Origin: Nageia nagi
Lineage: Eukaryota; Pinophyta
Length of the DNA stretch: 64,000 nucleotides
Direction: 5' to 3'
Assembly (NCBI GenBank): GCA_050084985.1
Contig: JBITNC010000001.1
Span: forward strand, 50,778,001 to 50,842,000
Of this stretch, positions 45,294 to 57,627 are shown in pieces (position 1 is the first letter of the stretch; each line of letters starts with the position of its first letter). The translations under genes were made by a program, and so were the position numbers. Below the pieces are notes generated by a model. It was given only the letters and a program-made list of their open reading frames with translations. It was not told where the DNA came from and made no database searches.

Positions 45294-47215
45294 GTTAAAT
45301 AAACTCTATAATATTTTAAGCACAAGGTGATAGCTTATCAGAGATAGCTATTTGGCCTAATCATGCCCACAAAATATAGAATTTTGTTTAAGTCCCATAG
45401 AGTATGCTAAAAATAAACTAGTACTATTATTTATCAGTATAATCAAACCTCAATGGCTTGGTCTGGTCATGTTCTCCATTACCTGTAATAGTAGGGTTCT
45501 TGAAAGAGCAAAAAGTGGTGGGATAGTGTGCTCATGGGGTTTTTTGCTCAATCTTTAGATTATAGGCTAGTTCCTCTCTATGATAAAGGTCAAAACTAAA
45601 TGGAAAGAGATAGAAAAATGAAATATAAAAAGCAAATTGAAACTAATTAACCCAGACATTACAACATAGGAAGTAATCCATTTCTAATATTAGGAATAGT
45701 AAACTATCTTACTCTTAGGGTCTCACAGTTGTAATACATAGCCACAACTTAAGATAATATTTCATACATAATGTTCACAAAACATAATAAATAACCATAA
45801 ATTAAAAGGAAAAAAGTATTATTATATTTCATTATCATATATGAAAGCATTTCATACACTAGGAAATCTTACTAAAATATATGACCTTTTGGACCTCTAA
45901 CAGTCCACTACTTAAAAGAATATATTTAAAACTAGGTGGTTGTCCACATTATTTCCCTTAATTTCCCTATTAACTAAGAACAAAAATAAAGAACTATTTA
46001 CAAATGTACAACCTTAATCTATTATTGTGATAGATTGCACAGTGACCTAGTACAATCAATGCTAATATCTAGGAATAGGCAAACTTTGAATCTCTACACT
46101 TTCTCAATCGTAATCCCTCATATTTATCTTTGACTATATACTATTGTAATTGTAGCTAATTTTTGAAGTATTGTCTATCAAATTTATTGGTATAGTTTGT
46201 GTTTGTGCTCTATCGATAGCCATCTAACTCTCTACAACCATTTATGAAGATTACTTTAGCTTTGGGTTGTAGGACTTGTGAGGTCAATGAAAGATATAAC
46301 ATTGAAACCTAAGGAAGAGTTCTTACTACCATGTGGAAATATGCCATAGTTAATACATTAATAGGTACCCAAGGGTCAAACACTCTTGATTAAGTGTACC
46401 CATGTATTCTTCTTATCTTGTAGTTTTCTTTTTAGCTTACCGAGTCTTGCTTGCTTTAGTGGGGTCTATTACCTGACTGGGAATTACTTTAACGCCCATT
46501 GATTTTCAACAAAAGGTATGACATAATCACTAAAAATTGGTGGGTTCTACAAAATGAAGTTACTAAAATATCTCTTACTACTTGAAACTTTGGTAAGACC
46601 CACTGATGGACCATCTCAATGCTCATTGGTTTTTGGTATACGATACAACTTTTTCTCTAGAAATCCATAGGCTATAGAACATTACCCATTGAATCATATT
46701 TACAATATTTCTTGGAAAGAGTACCTAGGTCTATAAAATTTAATATTATAGACTTAGACTCCTATTAGACCTAAAATTGGACTTAAACACTTACTTCCCT
46801 TACATATTACCTCTCATAAAGGACTTAGATAAAATAAAACTACCTTTCAACCTCATATCTATGTACATTTACTCATGAAGATACAACTGTGTTGCAACAA
46901 ACACATAAGACTTATTTACACAACAACACCTACCTCTCAAAAAAATCATGTTTTAAGTTATCACACAAATGAACTATGACCTATAAACATTAACAGTACC
47001 CAAACTTTCCTAGTCTTAACAAAATTTGACAAGAATGACTAAGTGTAAAAACTATACACTTATTACAATACTTACAAAAAAATGAAAGTGGAGGTGGAAA
47101 TGGGAATTAAAATCATGGATATTATTTATAAATAACAAATGAATGAAATAATAAAGGAATATTAGAATGTTACCCTCCTTTTAGAGTGTAATTTTGAAAG
47201 AATAACATTATCATA
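45294..47215 (-). repeat. Element D 5' LTR
   Basis: It matches 33800-35595. Shared words include ATCAGTATAAT at its left, TTCTCCATT and GAAAGAGCAAAAAGTGG, AGCTTACCGAGTC-like sequence near 46435, and GAATGTTACCCTCCTTTTAG at its right. The part 45294-45425 has no counterpart in the left LTR. Confidence 0.7.
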
Positions 47216-47685
47216 TTCCTTAAAATGTAGTAGAAAACTAGATACCATCTCCTTGTATGTTGTTAACTTCTCATCCCTTGTATTGCACACTCCATTTATT
47301 TGGTTTACAAATAATTGGGAATATAAATATATATTTATTATCTAAATTTATAACAAAATAATAGCTTTTAATACTAAAATTATAGATTTATACTTAGCCC
47401 AATTTATAGGTACTCAAAACTCAACCTATATGATATAGTAATGATATCTCCAAGAGGGTCCAAAAGTATTACATTTGCACCTACTCAATTCATGCATATC
47501 AAACCATAAAAATATAATCAAGACACTTTATCATATGATAATCTAATAAAAAATTAAAGAAATTATTCTTTAGGAATAATACATTGGCATAACCATGGTG
47601 CATCAATGTACAACCTCAATTCTACATTGTTCATACATGGATGTTGAGCAATGAAATATTCTATATTTTCTTATCCTTTGATGTC
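47216..47685. other. Unassigned AT-rich sequence
   Basis: No recognisable coding text. It lies between the element D LTR and the RNase H remains of element G and may be decayed pol of G. Confidence 0.35.
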
Positions 47686-47689
47686 CTTT

Positions 47690-49700
47690 TGTGCAATAAA
47701 TACAAGCTAAACATCTTGTAACAACATCACCCACTTTACAACCCTTTCCAAGAAGTGAGGCTTTGACATCAAATATCTAAGAGGATCTACGTAAGCTATC
47801 ACAATGGTAGTATTTCCCAATATATAATGCCTTCAATTTTCTATTAAGAAAGTAATTTCAAAATATAACTTATGTATGGGAGTGTACCTTGTATCATAAT
47901 CAAGAAATATTTTATTGATGTAGTTAACTACTATTTCCTTATTCTCATCATTTTTAAAAGCCAACATTTCCCCAAAGGCTACTAAAGTAGTTTAAACATA
48001 AAGCAATAAAGGCCTTTTCTAATCAAGAAGAGCTAAAATAGTAGCATTAACAAAATACATCTTTAAGTATTCAAAATAGTTTTGATATTTATGATCCCAA
48101 TTAAATTTTTCACCCTTATTCAATAGATGAGAAAAGGGAGTTGTCCTATCATCCGATTGAGCAATGAATCTCCTTACTAATTGAATTTGTCCTTGAAGAC
48201 TCCTTAAATCCTTCAATCCTTTTTATGGAGGTATATTTCAATAGCATTCACTTTTTTAGGATATATCTCATTTCCTCTTCTTGAGATAATAAACCCAATC
48301 AATTTTCATAAAGATACTCCAAATGCATACTTATAAGACTTTAATCTTACTTCTATAGTTGTACTTTATCAACCTCTCAAAAATTTCTCTTAGATCTTTA
48401 ATTTTATAATTTGCTCTTTTTTTGACTTAGCTAAGATGTCATCCATATAAACCTTCTCAATTTTTTAAATCAAATCATGGAACATAGATATAATAGCTCT
48501 TTTGTATGTAATTGTTGCCACTTAAAACTAAAAGGCATCACCACATAACAAAATGTACCCCATGGATTTATAAAATTCATCTTGTGTTGATCATCCTTAT
48601 TAATTATAATCATATTGTAGCTAAAAAATACATCTATTAAATAGTGTATCTCATGACTAGTTGTAGAATCAACAATCATATCTATGTTAGGGAGTGGAAA
48701 GTTATCTTATGCATATTCCTAGGCTTTTGAGCTATCGATTTAGCATCATCTCTTACAACTAGCTATGTATAATAAACTCAAGATCTAAATTAGGCATATC
48801 AACATAATCATAAGCTAACACCTTAAATTACTTATAAAACACCTTTTGATAAATTATTTTTTCTTCCTCATCAATCCAAAATCCCACCTTAAGTAATCTT
48901 CTCTTTAGGCCCAATCTTAATATTTTTTAATTCTTCATTAAGAAATGATATATCATCACTAAATTGTAGTGGCATGGGCAATACCCCCAACCTTGCACAT
49001 TAAACTCATGCATTAGTATCATAATATAACTTTACATTGGAATACAATTCTTCCCTCTTTTGACATTGATGTAACACATAACAAATCAAAAAATGAAAAA
49101 GAAAACTCTCTCCCCCCTTCTAACTACCTAAACCTACTTCTATTGAAAATGAAATAAGAGTAAATTAAGTGTAGAAGAGGGAGTTTATTATGTCCTCTAA
49201 GGTGTTTGATTCAGATCCAAAATGTGTATGAGGGTCTAATGAAAATTGTACTTCTCTTTTATCATTTGATTTCAATAACTCACTCCTACCTCCAATATAC
49301 TTAATCAAGGAATCATCATTCTTGAATACATCAATAGAAATATGCTCATATTCATCTAAAAACCAACCTGAATCATCTACAAGTTGAGTCATATATACTA
49401 ACCCAAAAATATCATTCAACGATGATTCACCATGCTCTCCTACTGCCTGACTTTGATAGGTAGCTTCTTGTCATACCCAAGACCTAATGTTCTCTTGATT
49501 TATCCTAAATTTGTAAGAGAAGATGACATGCCTTATTTATTTTATCCTCAACCTTTCTCTTTAAAATCATATTTCTTGAAATAATTATTCAAGAAAACAA
49601 TGTTTATATTTACCTCAAATAGATGCAAACTCACTTTATCCTTCTAGGCATCTACTTCAATTGATTCTAGTTTAGATATTTATGATTTCTCAAGATACAA
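47690..49700 (-). pseudogene. Gypsy pol fragment G: linker, reverse transcriptase, RNase H
   Basis: In coding order: a linker (49419-49165, acidic, FKNDDSLIKYIGGRSEL), the start of reverse transcriptase with DYVDMPNLDLEF near 48800, then a jump to NIDMIVDSTTSHEIHYLID (48690-48620), which implies an internal deletion of roughly the first fingers region. It continues with MNFINPWGTFCYVVMPFSF, the intact catalytic motif YMDD at 48438-48449, LRSLQGQIQLVRRFIAQSDD (48210-48150) and RNase H text with RYLMSKPHFLERVVKW near 47760. Gag, integrase and LTRs were not found, so this is an old truncated element. Confidence 0.75.
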
Positions 49701-50335
49701 CAAGCATAGAATGTAGTATAATATATCAAGTTCAAAATGTGATCAATGCTACATCCTTCTTCCTTTAAGTAGATGAGATATTTTACTATTGGCTAAGATA
49801 CCTTTTTGGCTAACTCTCCTAGGACCTACTACTAAAAGGATATAAAGGAGGGAAATTTAACTTTATTCCACAATTATAACAAAACAAAGAACTTAATTAC
49901 TTAAATACCTAAAATATAATTTTTTATTGAAGAAAAATCAAATTTATTTATTAACAACATCAATAGAATAAAAATATCTCTAAGAAACTTCAATCAAGTT
50001 GGAGGGATGGAAAAGTAAAGGTAAATGGGATCAAGTTCATAATCTTAAAGGATTTAATCCTACATGTAAATTGGAATGGAATTAGATGTAATTAATTTTA
50101 CGAGGAATAAATTTTCTTAGGGAAAAACCAATTAGATCAATAAATGGCTACTTAATGGATTCTCTATAAACACCATGAAACAAGATAACATTTATAATCA
50201 TTAAACTTATAAATTTAGAAGGGAAATTCACTATATTTTATGGATATTACTTTCTATTATTCACATAATTCTATAAAAAATAAAAAGTTAATTTATTATA
50301 TTTTATTATTTCACTCCTTTGCAAATAACATTAAA
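49701..50335. other. Unassigned AT-rich sequence
   Basis: Nothing recognised on either strand. Towards its right end it passes into the internal 3' end of family C. Confidence 0.35.
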
Positions 50336-50460
50336 TGAAAATTTAAGCTCCCTATTCACCATGGTATTATGAATATTTTTTATATACATGCTAAGCAAGG
50401 ACTACCATCAGTCTTTATTCATGAGAAATTGGCACAAAAAGAAGTTGAGATGGTAGGGAT
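50336..50460 (+). other. Family C internal 3' end upstream of its LTR
   Basis: A frame reads FIHEKLAQKEVEMVGI and runs into the LTR start, with GGTAGGGAT as the purine tract. The corresponding purine tract precedes the reversed copy at 1879-1884. Internal sequence on both sides of the LTR (this stretch before it and a primer site after it) again suggests a tandem or recombined arrangement. Confidence 0.5.
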
Positions 50461-50942
50461 TGTTGGAATGTGCAATGTATTTTTGTAAAGGTTTGTATTA
50501 ATCCTCTTTGTAAGTTCAATAGTAATTAATGGTATCATTTGATACCTTAAGTATTTAAATGAATATGATAATGTTACTTGTCCTACACTCCATGTCATGA
50601 GCATGACCCTTGGGTAAAAGGATGTGCATGTCACACTTTTGTACATTGGATTAAAGGGTGATCCAAAGAGGGATTTAAATAGAAGGCTCCCTATTTGTAA
50701 TCACACACCAATTGGTGGAGTAAATTTGTGCTAGAGGATAGTGTTTAGGAGTTGAGGATTGTAAGAGTTCATATTTGTTAAGAAGAGAGAACTAGTTAGT
50801 GGATGTACTTCTAGTTGGAGGAACCACTTACATCTTATGTTATCTTTGTGAGATTGCTTTGTGAGTTTGTTAGATGTGTATTGTGAGCTTTCATGTGATC
50901 TTGGAAGTTTATATTTGTTCATGTTATAGTTCAATTCTCTCA
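50461..50942 (+). repeat. Copia family C LTR
   Basis: It starts TGTTGGAATGTGC and ends TTCTCTCA two bases before a primer site. The reverse complement is present at 1385-1878. It contains GGTATCATTTGATACC, a near-perfect 16-base palindrome, at 50532-50547, also partly kept in the other copy. Confidence 0.8.
50532..50547. promoter_or_regulatory. Short palindrome in family C LTR
   Basis: GGTATCATTTGATACC pairs with itself apart from the central four bases. The copy at about 1792-1807 reads GGTATCAAATGATACC, its reverse complement, so it is conserved between the two family C LTRs. Related LTRs of copia B have AAGTATCATTAGATACCTT at the same place. It may be a protein-binding site; that is inference. 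Confidence 0.45.
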
Positions 50943-50944
50943 AT

Positions 50945-50956
50945 TGGTATCCGAGC
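50945..50956 (+). other. Primer binding site of family C
   Basis: TGGTATCCGAGC lies two bases after the LTR and matches the Met-tRNA-type site with one change. Confidence 0.78.
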
Positions 50957-52218
50957 TCCTTGGAGGCTCCTCTTCACATCCTTGGTATTGAGGCTTTTCA
51001 TCTTCAATTTGAAGGTTCCTCTTCAACATTTTGGAGATCTTATTCCTTCAATTTTTGAGGTCTTGTTGAGGTAAAACTAAGATAAGGTATAAATTGCTTC
51101 CTTATTGTTTTTTTTTTTTTTTTGGATTTTTTTTATATACTAACATATTTTATATAATGTGTTAGTTCATCTTTTTTTACTCTAAGAATAGCAATATATT
51201 AGTATGCAATCTTTTGTTTATGCTAACATTTTTTTGTTGCAATTTTATTTTTATAAAATTTTCTTAATATATTGCTTAATTTTTTTTATATACCTTTAGT
51301 TTGATTTTTTTTTACAAGAAAAAGGATTTGTGTTAAAAATTATATTGCAATTTTTTTTTAAAAAGGGAGAAGGAAAATCATTTTTTAAAAACTTGACAAA
51401 CTAATTTGTTTTTATACAATTTTTTTATATATACTTATAAAAGGGTGTATTCTATAATTTAAAAAAAAAAACTAAAGGTTAACTTCTAAAATTTTATGAA
51501 GGTAATTTTGTTTATTTTTAAAAAAGGGAGGGGAGGTTGATGTCACCTGGTGGAGCCCTCATGCATTGCATTCCTGTAGCCAAGGAAGAGGGCCTCTGAT
51601 GGAGGAAAGAATGTATCTTGTAGCCCCTCCTTTACATTATTTTTTTAGGACCTAATGGCCCCTTTAGCCTTGTCTGACCCTATGGTCTCTTCGCTTGCTA
51701 CCTTTGCTCGACCTCCACTACTGCTCACTCCATTACCGATGCCTCCACTCCACTATCTTAGCCACTCCACTCCTTGCAACCCTATGCACCTTGTTGGGCT
51801 AATGGAATGGGACCTCCTATGGTGGTAGAATATCACCTAATCCTTTGGGTGATGGAGTCAAGACATAGTACCCCCTGCTCTATGCAATTTTTGAAAAACA
51901 TCACAAGCCCTTCTGCCTCATCTAACTTTATGACCTTGTCTGACCCCATGACCTCTCCATGTTGCTCCTTCATGGTTCTCTTAGTGCCACCCCTCCATAG
52001 CTCCCTCAATTTCACCCTTCTATAGCTTCCTCTATCCACCTCCCATCAACCTTCACTCCACCTCATGCAAACCTTCTACTCCAACCTTCCCTTCTTCATG
52101 TGTCTCACATAAATCCTCCCTCTACACACCAACTTTCCCTCACTACCTCTTTCAAATTACTTGCCTTTTTTTTTTCTTTAATATCTTGCTTCATGTGATT
52201 TTTTTTACCTATAGTGGT
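50957..52218 (+). other. Family C leader, cut by element F
   Basis: Like copia B it has a leader with T-rich runs (51110-51480) followed by a GC-richer segment (51530-52140) that is pyrimidine-rich on the plus strand with repeated CCTCCACTC/CTTCACTCCACCTC words. Open frames at 51774-52025 (plus) and 51833-52039 (minus) overlap there and show no family resemblance. The element body does not continue: the LTR of F starts at about 52219. Confidence 0.6.
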
Positions 52219-54290
52219 GTTGATTAGTATAGTGTGTTCACTTCTCATGATAATAGATTCCTTGAAAGAACAGAAGGTGATGGGAATGCACTCATGTAAA
52301 TCTTCTACTCAATCTCTAGGTTATAAGCTGGCTCCTATCTATGTTTGAGGTTAAAAGTAATAAAAAAGAGATAAAAAGGTAAAGAGTAACAAGAAAGAGA
52401 TAAATAAATAAACTAAAATGAGAAATTTACAACTTGGGCATTGCAACACAGGCAAAAATCTATAGCCAAGATTAAGAATAGCAAATTGCCTTAGCCTTGG
52501 GGTTTCATAATCATAATACACAACTATAATTTGAAGTAAACATTTCATACATAACATTCACAAAAGCAATAATAGCCACTTTGTTGCAAGAGGGAAAAAT
52601 ATTGTCTATTCATATTATCATGTGTGAATTGGTCTTATAGATTAGGCAAATTTGTTAAAATGTCCAACCCTTCTAACTTTTAAAAACTAGCTATTTATAG
52701 AACTTCCTCCCCTTTTGGGTGGTTGGATCTCATTAATATACATCATTACTAGTATTGAATGAAATAGCTACAAAAGTGTTATTTACATAAATATTACAAA
52801 TATGTTAAATTGTACAATATACAAGTTTAAATCAATATTAACTATCAAATTTTTTTGGATCTTCTAGGAATTTGTAACTTTCGCTCAACCATGTCCATAG
52901 AGCCACAATTTTTCTGACATGTCATTGACTGCTCCTTTTAGAACCCTATAGCTGATTGAGTTTCCCACTATTGCTGATTAAAAGTGGTACTATGGTAGAT
53001 TGAGCAATTATTTGATTGCACATTGATTGGTACAATTTGATTATCTATTTCATTAGCCTCTATCTACTTTTATGCAATCTTCATGATGTATACCATGGAT
53101 GTCAGTAATCAAAGTAATGATGGTTGGTAGATACTATGTTTTCTTAGATTAAGAAGAACTACCATTGTTATGTAGAAATGAGTTGGTGTCGATACATTAA
53201 CAGGGCCTCAATAATCAAACACTTAAGATGAAGTGGACCCAGGTGTTCTTTCTCATACATTACTCTTCTACTCCCTTGACAGGTTCTATGTTCTTTTTTT
53301 AGGCTTTGTTGATAATCTAGTTTTTTTTGAAACTCATTTATTTCTACAAAAATGTGTGTCATCATCCTCTAAAATCCTTGAGCTCTATTGATGGCTTGGT
53401 TTTCTCTAAGACCTATTGATTTCTAGGAAAATATGTGACATCATCCTTTAAAATCCCTAGGCTCTATTAGTGATTTGGTTTTGTTTGGGACCCGTTGATT
53501 TCTACAAAAATGTGTGATGTAATCCTCTAAAATCCTTGGGCTCTACTAATGATTTGGTTTTCTTTGGGACCCACTAATTTCTACAAAAATGTGTGACATC
53601 ATCCTCTAAAATCCTCAAGCTCTACTGATGATTTGGTTTTCTTTGGGACTCACTGATTTCCACAAAAATGTGTGATGTAATCCTCTAAAATTCTTAGGCT
53701 CTACTAATGATATTCAAGAATTTGTAATGTATACTATCCATTCTAGGACCCATTTACCTTGATTGATAATTATGATGTCATGCTTTGAAATCTTTGGCCT
53801 CTAATTGCATTTTTCAAAAGTTGAACTCTACATATATATACAAGTAATGATTCCTAGAGACTCTAAGATGACAAGTATGATTTTGGGTAATTTTGATACA
53901 TGACTTCTTGGGTGAACTTGGAGAAGATGACATGATTTTTGAGTGTTTTGAACTACTAGTTGTAAAATTCTAAAAGAATATAAATTTAACACAAGTGTTT
54001 TGATAGAATCTGTAGGTGAACTTGTTTACATATTTTCTAGGTATTGAAGTAAGATAAAATTTCTAAATGAATTTATTTACAAAATAATTCTTAACACTCT
54101 AAGGATTAGTAAAGTGAAGAAGGGGAAAGGTTTAAACAATATAAGACATGAAGACTTTAAAATAATGGTGGTTTCTTGGGTACTCTTATATGCATAGCTT
54201 TTGGGTACTAAGGCAAATGAAATAATAAAGAATAAAGAATTGTAAGATTACCCAAATTTTGAGTATTATTTTAGTGGAATATAATATTTT
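52219..54290 (-). repeat. Element F 3' LTR
   Basis: It shares with the D LTRs TTGATTAGTATA at its left end, TTCCTTGAAAGAACAGAAGG (D: TTCTTGAAAGAGCAAAAAGT), ATTATAGGCT/GGTTATAAGCT and the general layout. It is longer than the D LTRs because of a tandem array at 53283-53712. Confidence 0.68.
53283..53712. repeat. 79-bp tandem array in the element F LTR
   Basis: Unit starts at 53342, 53421, 53500, 53579 and 53658, each exactly 79 bases apart. Each unit starts TTCTACAAAAATGTGTG-like, has CATCCTCTAAAATCCT in the middle and ends TTTGGTTTTCTTTGGGAC-like. A partial unit precedes (from about 53283) and the last unit is cut at 53712. The D LTRs hold only one related copy, near 46502. Confidence 0.9.
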
Positions 54291-54299
54291 GGTGGCTCT

Positions 54300-57200
54300 C
54301 AAGGGTCTCCACTTATTGGAGAAAAGAATGAGTTAATTGCTACTCCTAGTGACTTATCGAGGTCTTGAAGAAGATCTTGTCATAGTTTCAATTGCTACCA
54401 TCATATCTTATGGGAGGAATACCTACATCTTTTTATTGAGTTCACTCAATTATTATAATTAGGGTGTGAGAGGATGAGACATTGCTTGATCTTCTTAGTA
54501 TTTGATTTGAACCCTTCTAAGATACTATTTAGCTTTCTAGCATGCAAAATTTTTACAATGGCTTCCTGATCCAATTCATTTATTTGCTATAAATATGAGA
54601 TTTGTTTCTCAAAGAAAGATTGCTCAAAAAATTGAATGGTATTAGCTACCCAATTCATAGCACTACCTTGTACATTCTCCTCCTCCCATATTTTGAGAGC
54701 TTTTATTTCAACTAAAGAATTAAAGAATTTATTAACAAAGCCCAACTTTGTTATGAGCAGGTGTTTATTTAGATCCATATTGAATACTAAACTTTGGAGA
54801 TCATAGATTTCTTTTATTCTTTCCTAATAAGATTGCTTAGGCCTTCGGGAGACCATTGTAAACTCTTTTTCAGTTAGAATCCTCAATTAGACCTACATCC
54901 TTTCTAATACTTTCTTGGATATGTCTAGAGCTTGCTTATAGAGAGCACATTGAGCATGAAATTCTTTAATGGCCTGGATTATTTGTTCCTTGAGTAGGTG
55001 CAAGTGAGATAATGTTATCATTTTGTCATCAACATGCTCTACCAAATATTTTCTAAAATTTTTCATCAGCAATATAAGCTTTGTATTATCTTTTGATAGA
55101 ATTTTATTTATTGCATTGATATTTTGCATTTTGGCCTCAATCTGCTTGACATTTTGAGCATATACCACTATAGCTTGAGCTTTAAGTTCTTCTATCATTT
55201 GGTTGGTAGTGTCTAGCTACTCTTTTGACATTGCCATGCTCTTATCAAATTCTATTTTCTGCTTCTCTAACTTTACAATCAAATCTTTATTCTTGTTTTA
55301 CAACTTGGCTATTATTTTATCCTTGAGGGAGTAGTCCTTATATTGATCAACTTTTTTATTCAATTTTTCAATTTTAGTCTCCATTAATTGAAAACACTTT
55401 CTAGCTACCATTAAAGTGTTGTCAAGGAATCTAGACTAATCAATGGTTGGTGCACTCTGCATATTTACATTTATTATAGACATGGGATTTAGCATTAGAT
55501 GTCCTTCTTTAAAAGGCATTTGAGCAATTTTAATATCTCTTGTCTCTATCACTTTTCTTAAAATTCTTGATTATTGCTCAAGCAACATAGGATATTTATT
55601 TACAAAAGTTTCCCAATCAATGGGGTCTACAATTTGTGTAAAAAAAATGGATTTTATTTCTTACAAGGTAATTAGAGTAAAAGAATGAGTAGAAATAATT
55701 TCACCTACAATAGATGTCTCTACTTATTGAATTGACTGAGGTGGCTGGGGAGGAGTTAATTGCTAGACCTCTAGTTCAGGCTTGGCCTCTTCCATTGCCT
55801 CATCTATTTTTTTAGGGTCATCCATTAGGCTAGATTCCTTTTTCTTAAACTCAACATCATCATCTTCATCATCTCCCAACCCTCCTATGGATGCCACCAC
55901 CACTGATTATCTAGACTCAAGTATGCTTTCCCCACTTGGTTGAATTTGACTTTATTCTTCTATCGAAGTTTCCTCTTACTATTGTTCCTAGGCCTATTCT
56001 ATACTACCAGCTTCAGTATCTTGTGGCTGGTTAGATTCTTTAGGATCAAGAATTTTTTCTTCTTGGATAACCACCCTTGGGAGTTCTTCCATTGCCCCTA
56101 AAGGTAAAGGGATAGTCAATTATGACTATGACCTTACTGTGGCTAATCAAGGCTTTTTTATGGACATTTGCTCCTTCTCTAGTTTTTGGTCCTTTTGAGC
56201 TAGAGTTTGAATCTTTTTTTTCTTTTTAGGAGAAGGTTCTCAGCAAGAAGTGTGGTATCCAAGGGGTCCTATTTTTCTTTATTTTAAGCTTGAATAATGA
56301 TATCCACTTGCCTTATCTACACCATCCTCTTCTTTACAGCAGGTTTCCCATGAAAATGAGGAGGGAGTCGCTATCCTAACTCTAGTGGTGGATTCTTAGA
56401 ATATTTTGCCTACCAATATTTGTCATATTTGAAATTTTCAAATAATTCACCTTCAATGCAATGAATTTTGGTGTATTCAAATCTAAATTTTGTGAAATAA
56501 TGAATTTTATTAGGACCCCACCCAAGATATGCTAATTGGGTGAATACCTCTAGGTTAAGGGTAAAATCTTGCCTCTTATTATCTCAATTTCTATACTTTC
56601 TTATTCTCTCCAAAGCCATATAGGCTTTATTTAAAGGTATAAATTCCTAATCAAGGTATAATTCTACCTCCTACTTTGTTTTATTTATAAAATACTCAAT
56701 ATGGGCCCTACTATCATGCATGAATGATGGACATTTCTTACTAATCCTTATTAACTGGGTCATCTCCCCTGATGGGTCATACATCCATGTAGTTTTCATC
56801 TTATTTAATTTGAAATTTTGTTCAATGAATTGAGTAATGCTTTCTATACATCATATCTCTAATAGAGTAAATGTTTTTGTAGATGTCAGTATATTTACAA
56901 TAGACTTGAAATTTCTTCTAGCCCTATATTTAGTTTCTATTGCATAGATTTGCCTACCCATCTCTATTGAATACAATTATGAGGTAACATACTTACATAA
57001 AAAGAAATGTTTATCAAAATATCCATACCTTATTATCATGATGTGGTCTTTTAAGAAGTACCAATCATTGATTTTATCCCTACCTTGTAACTCTCTTACT
57101 ATGCTCTTGCATGACCTACTAGGGAATTTCCTTGTCAAAATTTTTACTATGGTGGCATAAAAATTGTCCATAAACTCATAATAGGACCCATGCAACTTAC

Positions 57201-57627
57201 TCAAAACTAGTACCATTAAATAAATTGGCACCAAGGCATCATTAGAGCTAGTTGGCTTAATTGGGAGACCTACCTCTATAACTTGTCTAAATTTTGATGG
57301 AAAAAAAGCCACCAGAGATAGAAAGAATGCTTGAAATCTGATTTCTCTATCTTGAATAAGCACTTGTTAATTTCTCTAGTTATGAAGGCCAAAAAAATAT
57401 AGTATACATGGGCTTCTAAAATATTATATGCCATGCATACCATGGCCTCATCTACTTCTATGTCTTCTTTCCTAGAATCATCGCAAGTGCCTATAGCACT
57501 TCCCTATCTTTTCTTCTTTCAAAAAGAGTTATTTGATAGCTTAGTAAGAGTTTTGATTTTTTACTATCCTGGTATATTTCACTAATCTACTTCAATATCT
57601 CATCTTCATTGATATAAAAATCAAATT
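54300..57627 (-). pseudogene. Element F extra ORF, coiled-coil C-terminus, N-terminus cut by element E
   Basis: The longest intact part (57363-56977) reads REIRFQAFFLSLVAFF, LQGRDKINDWYFLKDHIMII and matches D at about 37860-37440. An acidic, Lys/Glu-rich middle follows (56350-55750). The open part 55198-54893 is a coiled coil (MIEELKAQAIVVYAQNVKQI, LLMKNFRKYLVEHVDD), and the C-terminus at 54778-54587 reads MDLNKHLLITKLGFVNKFFN and NTIQFFEQSFFEK. Several stops are TAG/TAA at likely Gln codons. Together with D this defines an ORF of roughly 1000 codons whose function is unknown. Confidence 0.6.

Larger units (their letters stand above)
33751..47215 (-). mobile_element. Ty3/gypsy retrotransposon D, about 13.4 kb
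   Basis: Two long related LTRs (about 33751-35595 and 45290-47215) flank a minus-strand internal region. In coding order: primer site near 45290, gag, protease, RNase H-like domain, reverse transcriptase, RNase H, integrase, then a sense-strand extra ORF of about 2.9 kb. The RNase H-like domain before reverse transcriptase is unlike Tat-1. The outer edges are approximate: the left LTR abuts family A, and the right LTR is followed by sequence that resembles the internal side of the left LTR. All genes are broken. Confidence 0.78.
52219..57627 (-). mobile_element. Partial gypsy element F, related to D
   Basis: It comprises a 3' LTR of about 2.07 kb (52219-54290) and the extra ORF (54300-57627), both related to element D. 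The rest of the internal region is missing because the LTR of element E starts at 57628. F itself lies in the family C leader. The remaining part of F may continue beyond the 3' LTR of E, outside the window. Confidence 0.72.

Noticed and set aside
51774-52039. Overlapping open frames on both strands in the family C leader
   Set aside because: Neither resembles a known protein, and the region is a pyrimidine-rich low-complexity segment in an untranslated leader.
53283-53712. CRISPR-like array
   Set aside because: Units are contiguous 79-bp tandem repeats without unique spacers, inside a plant LTR.
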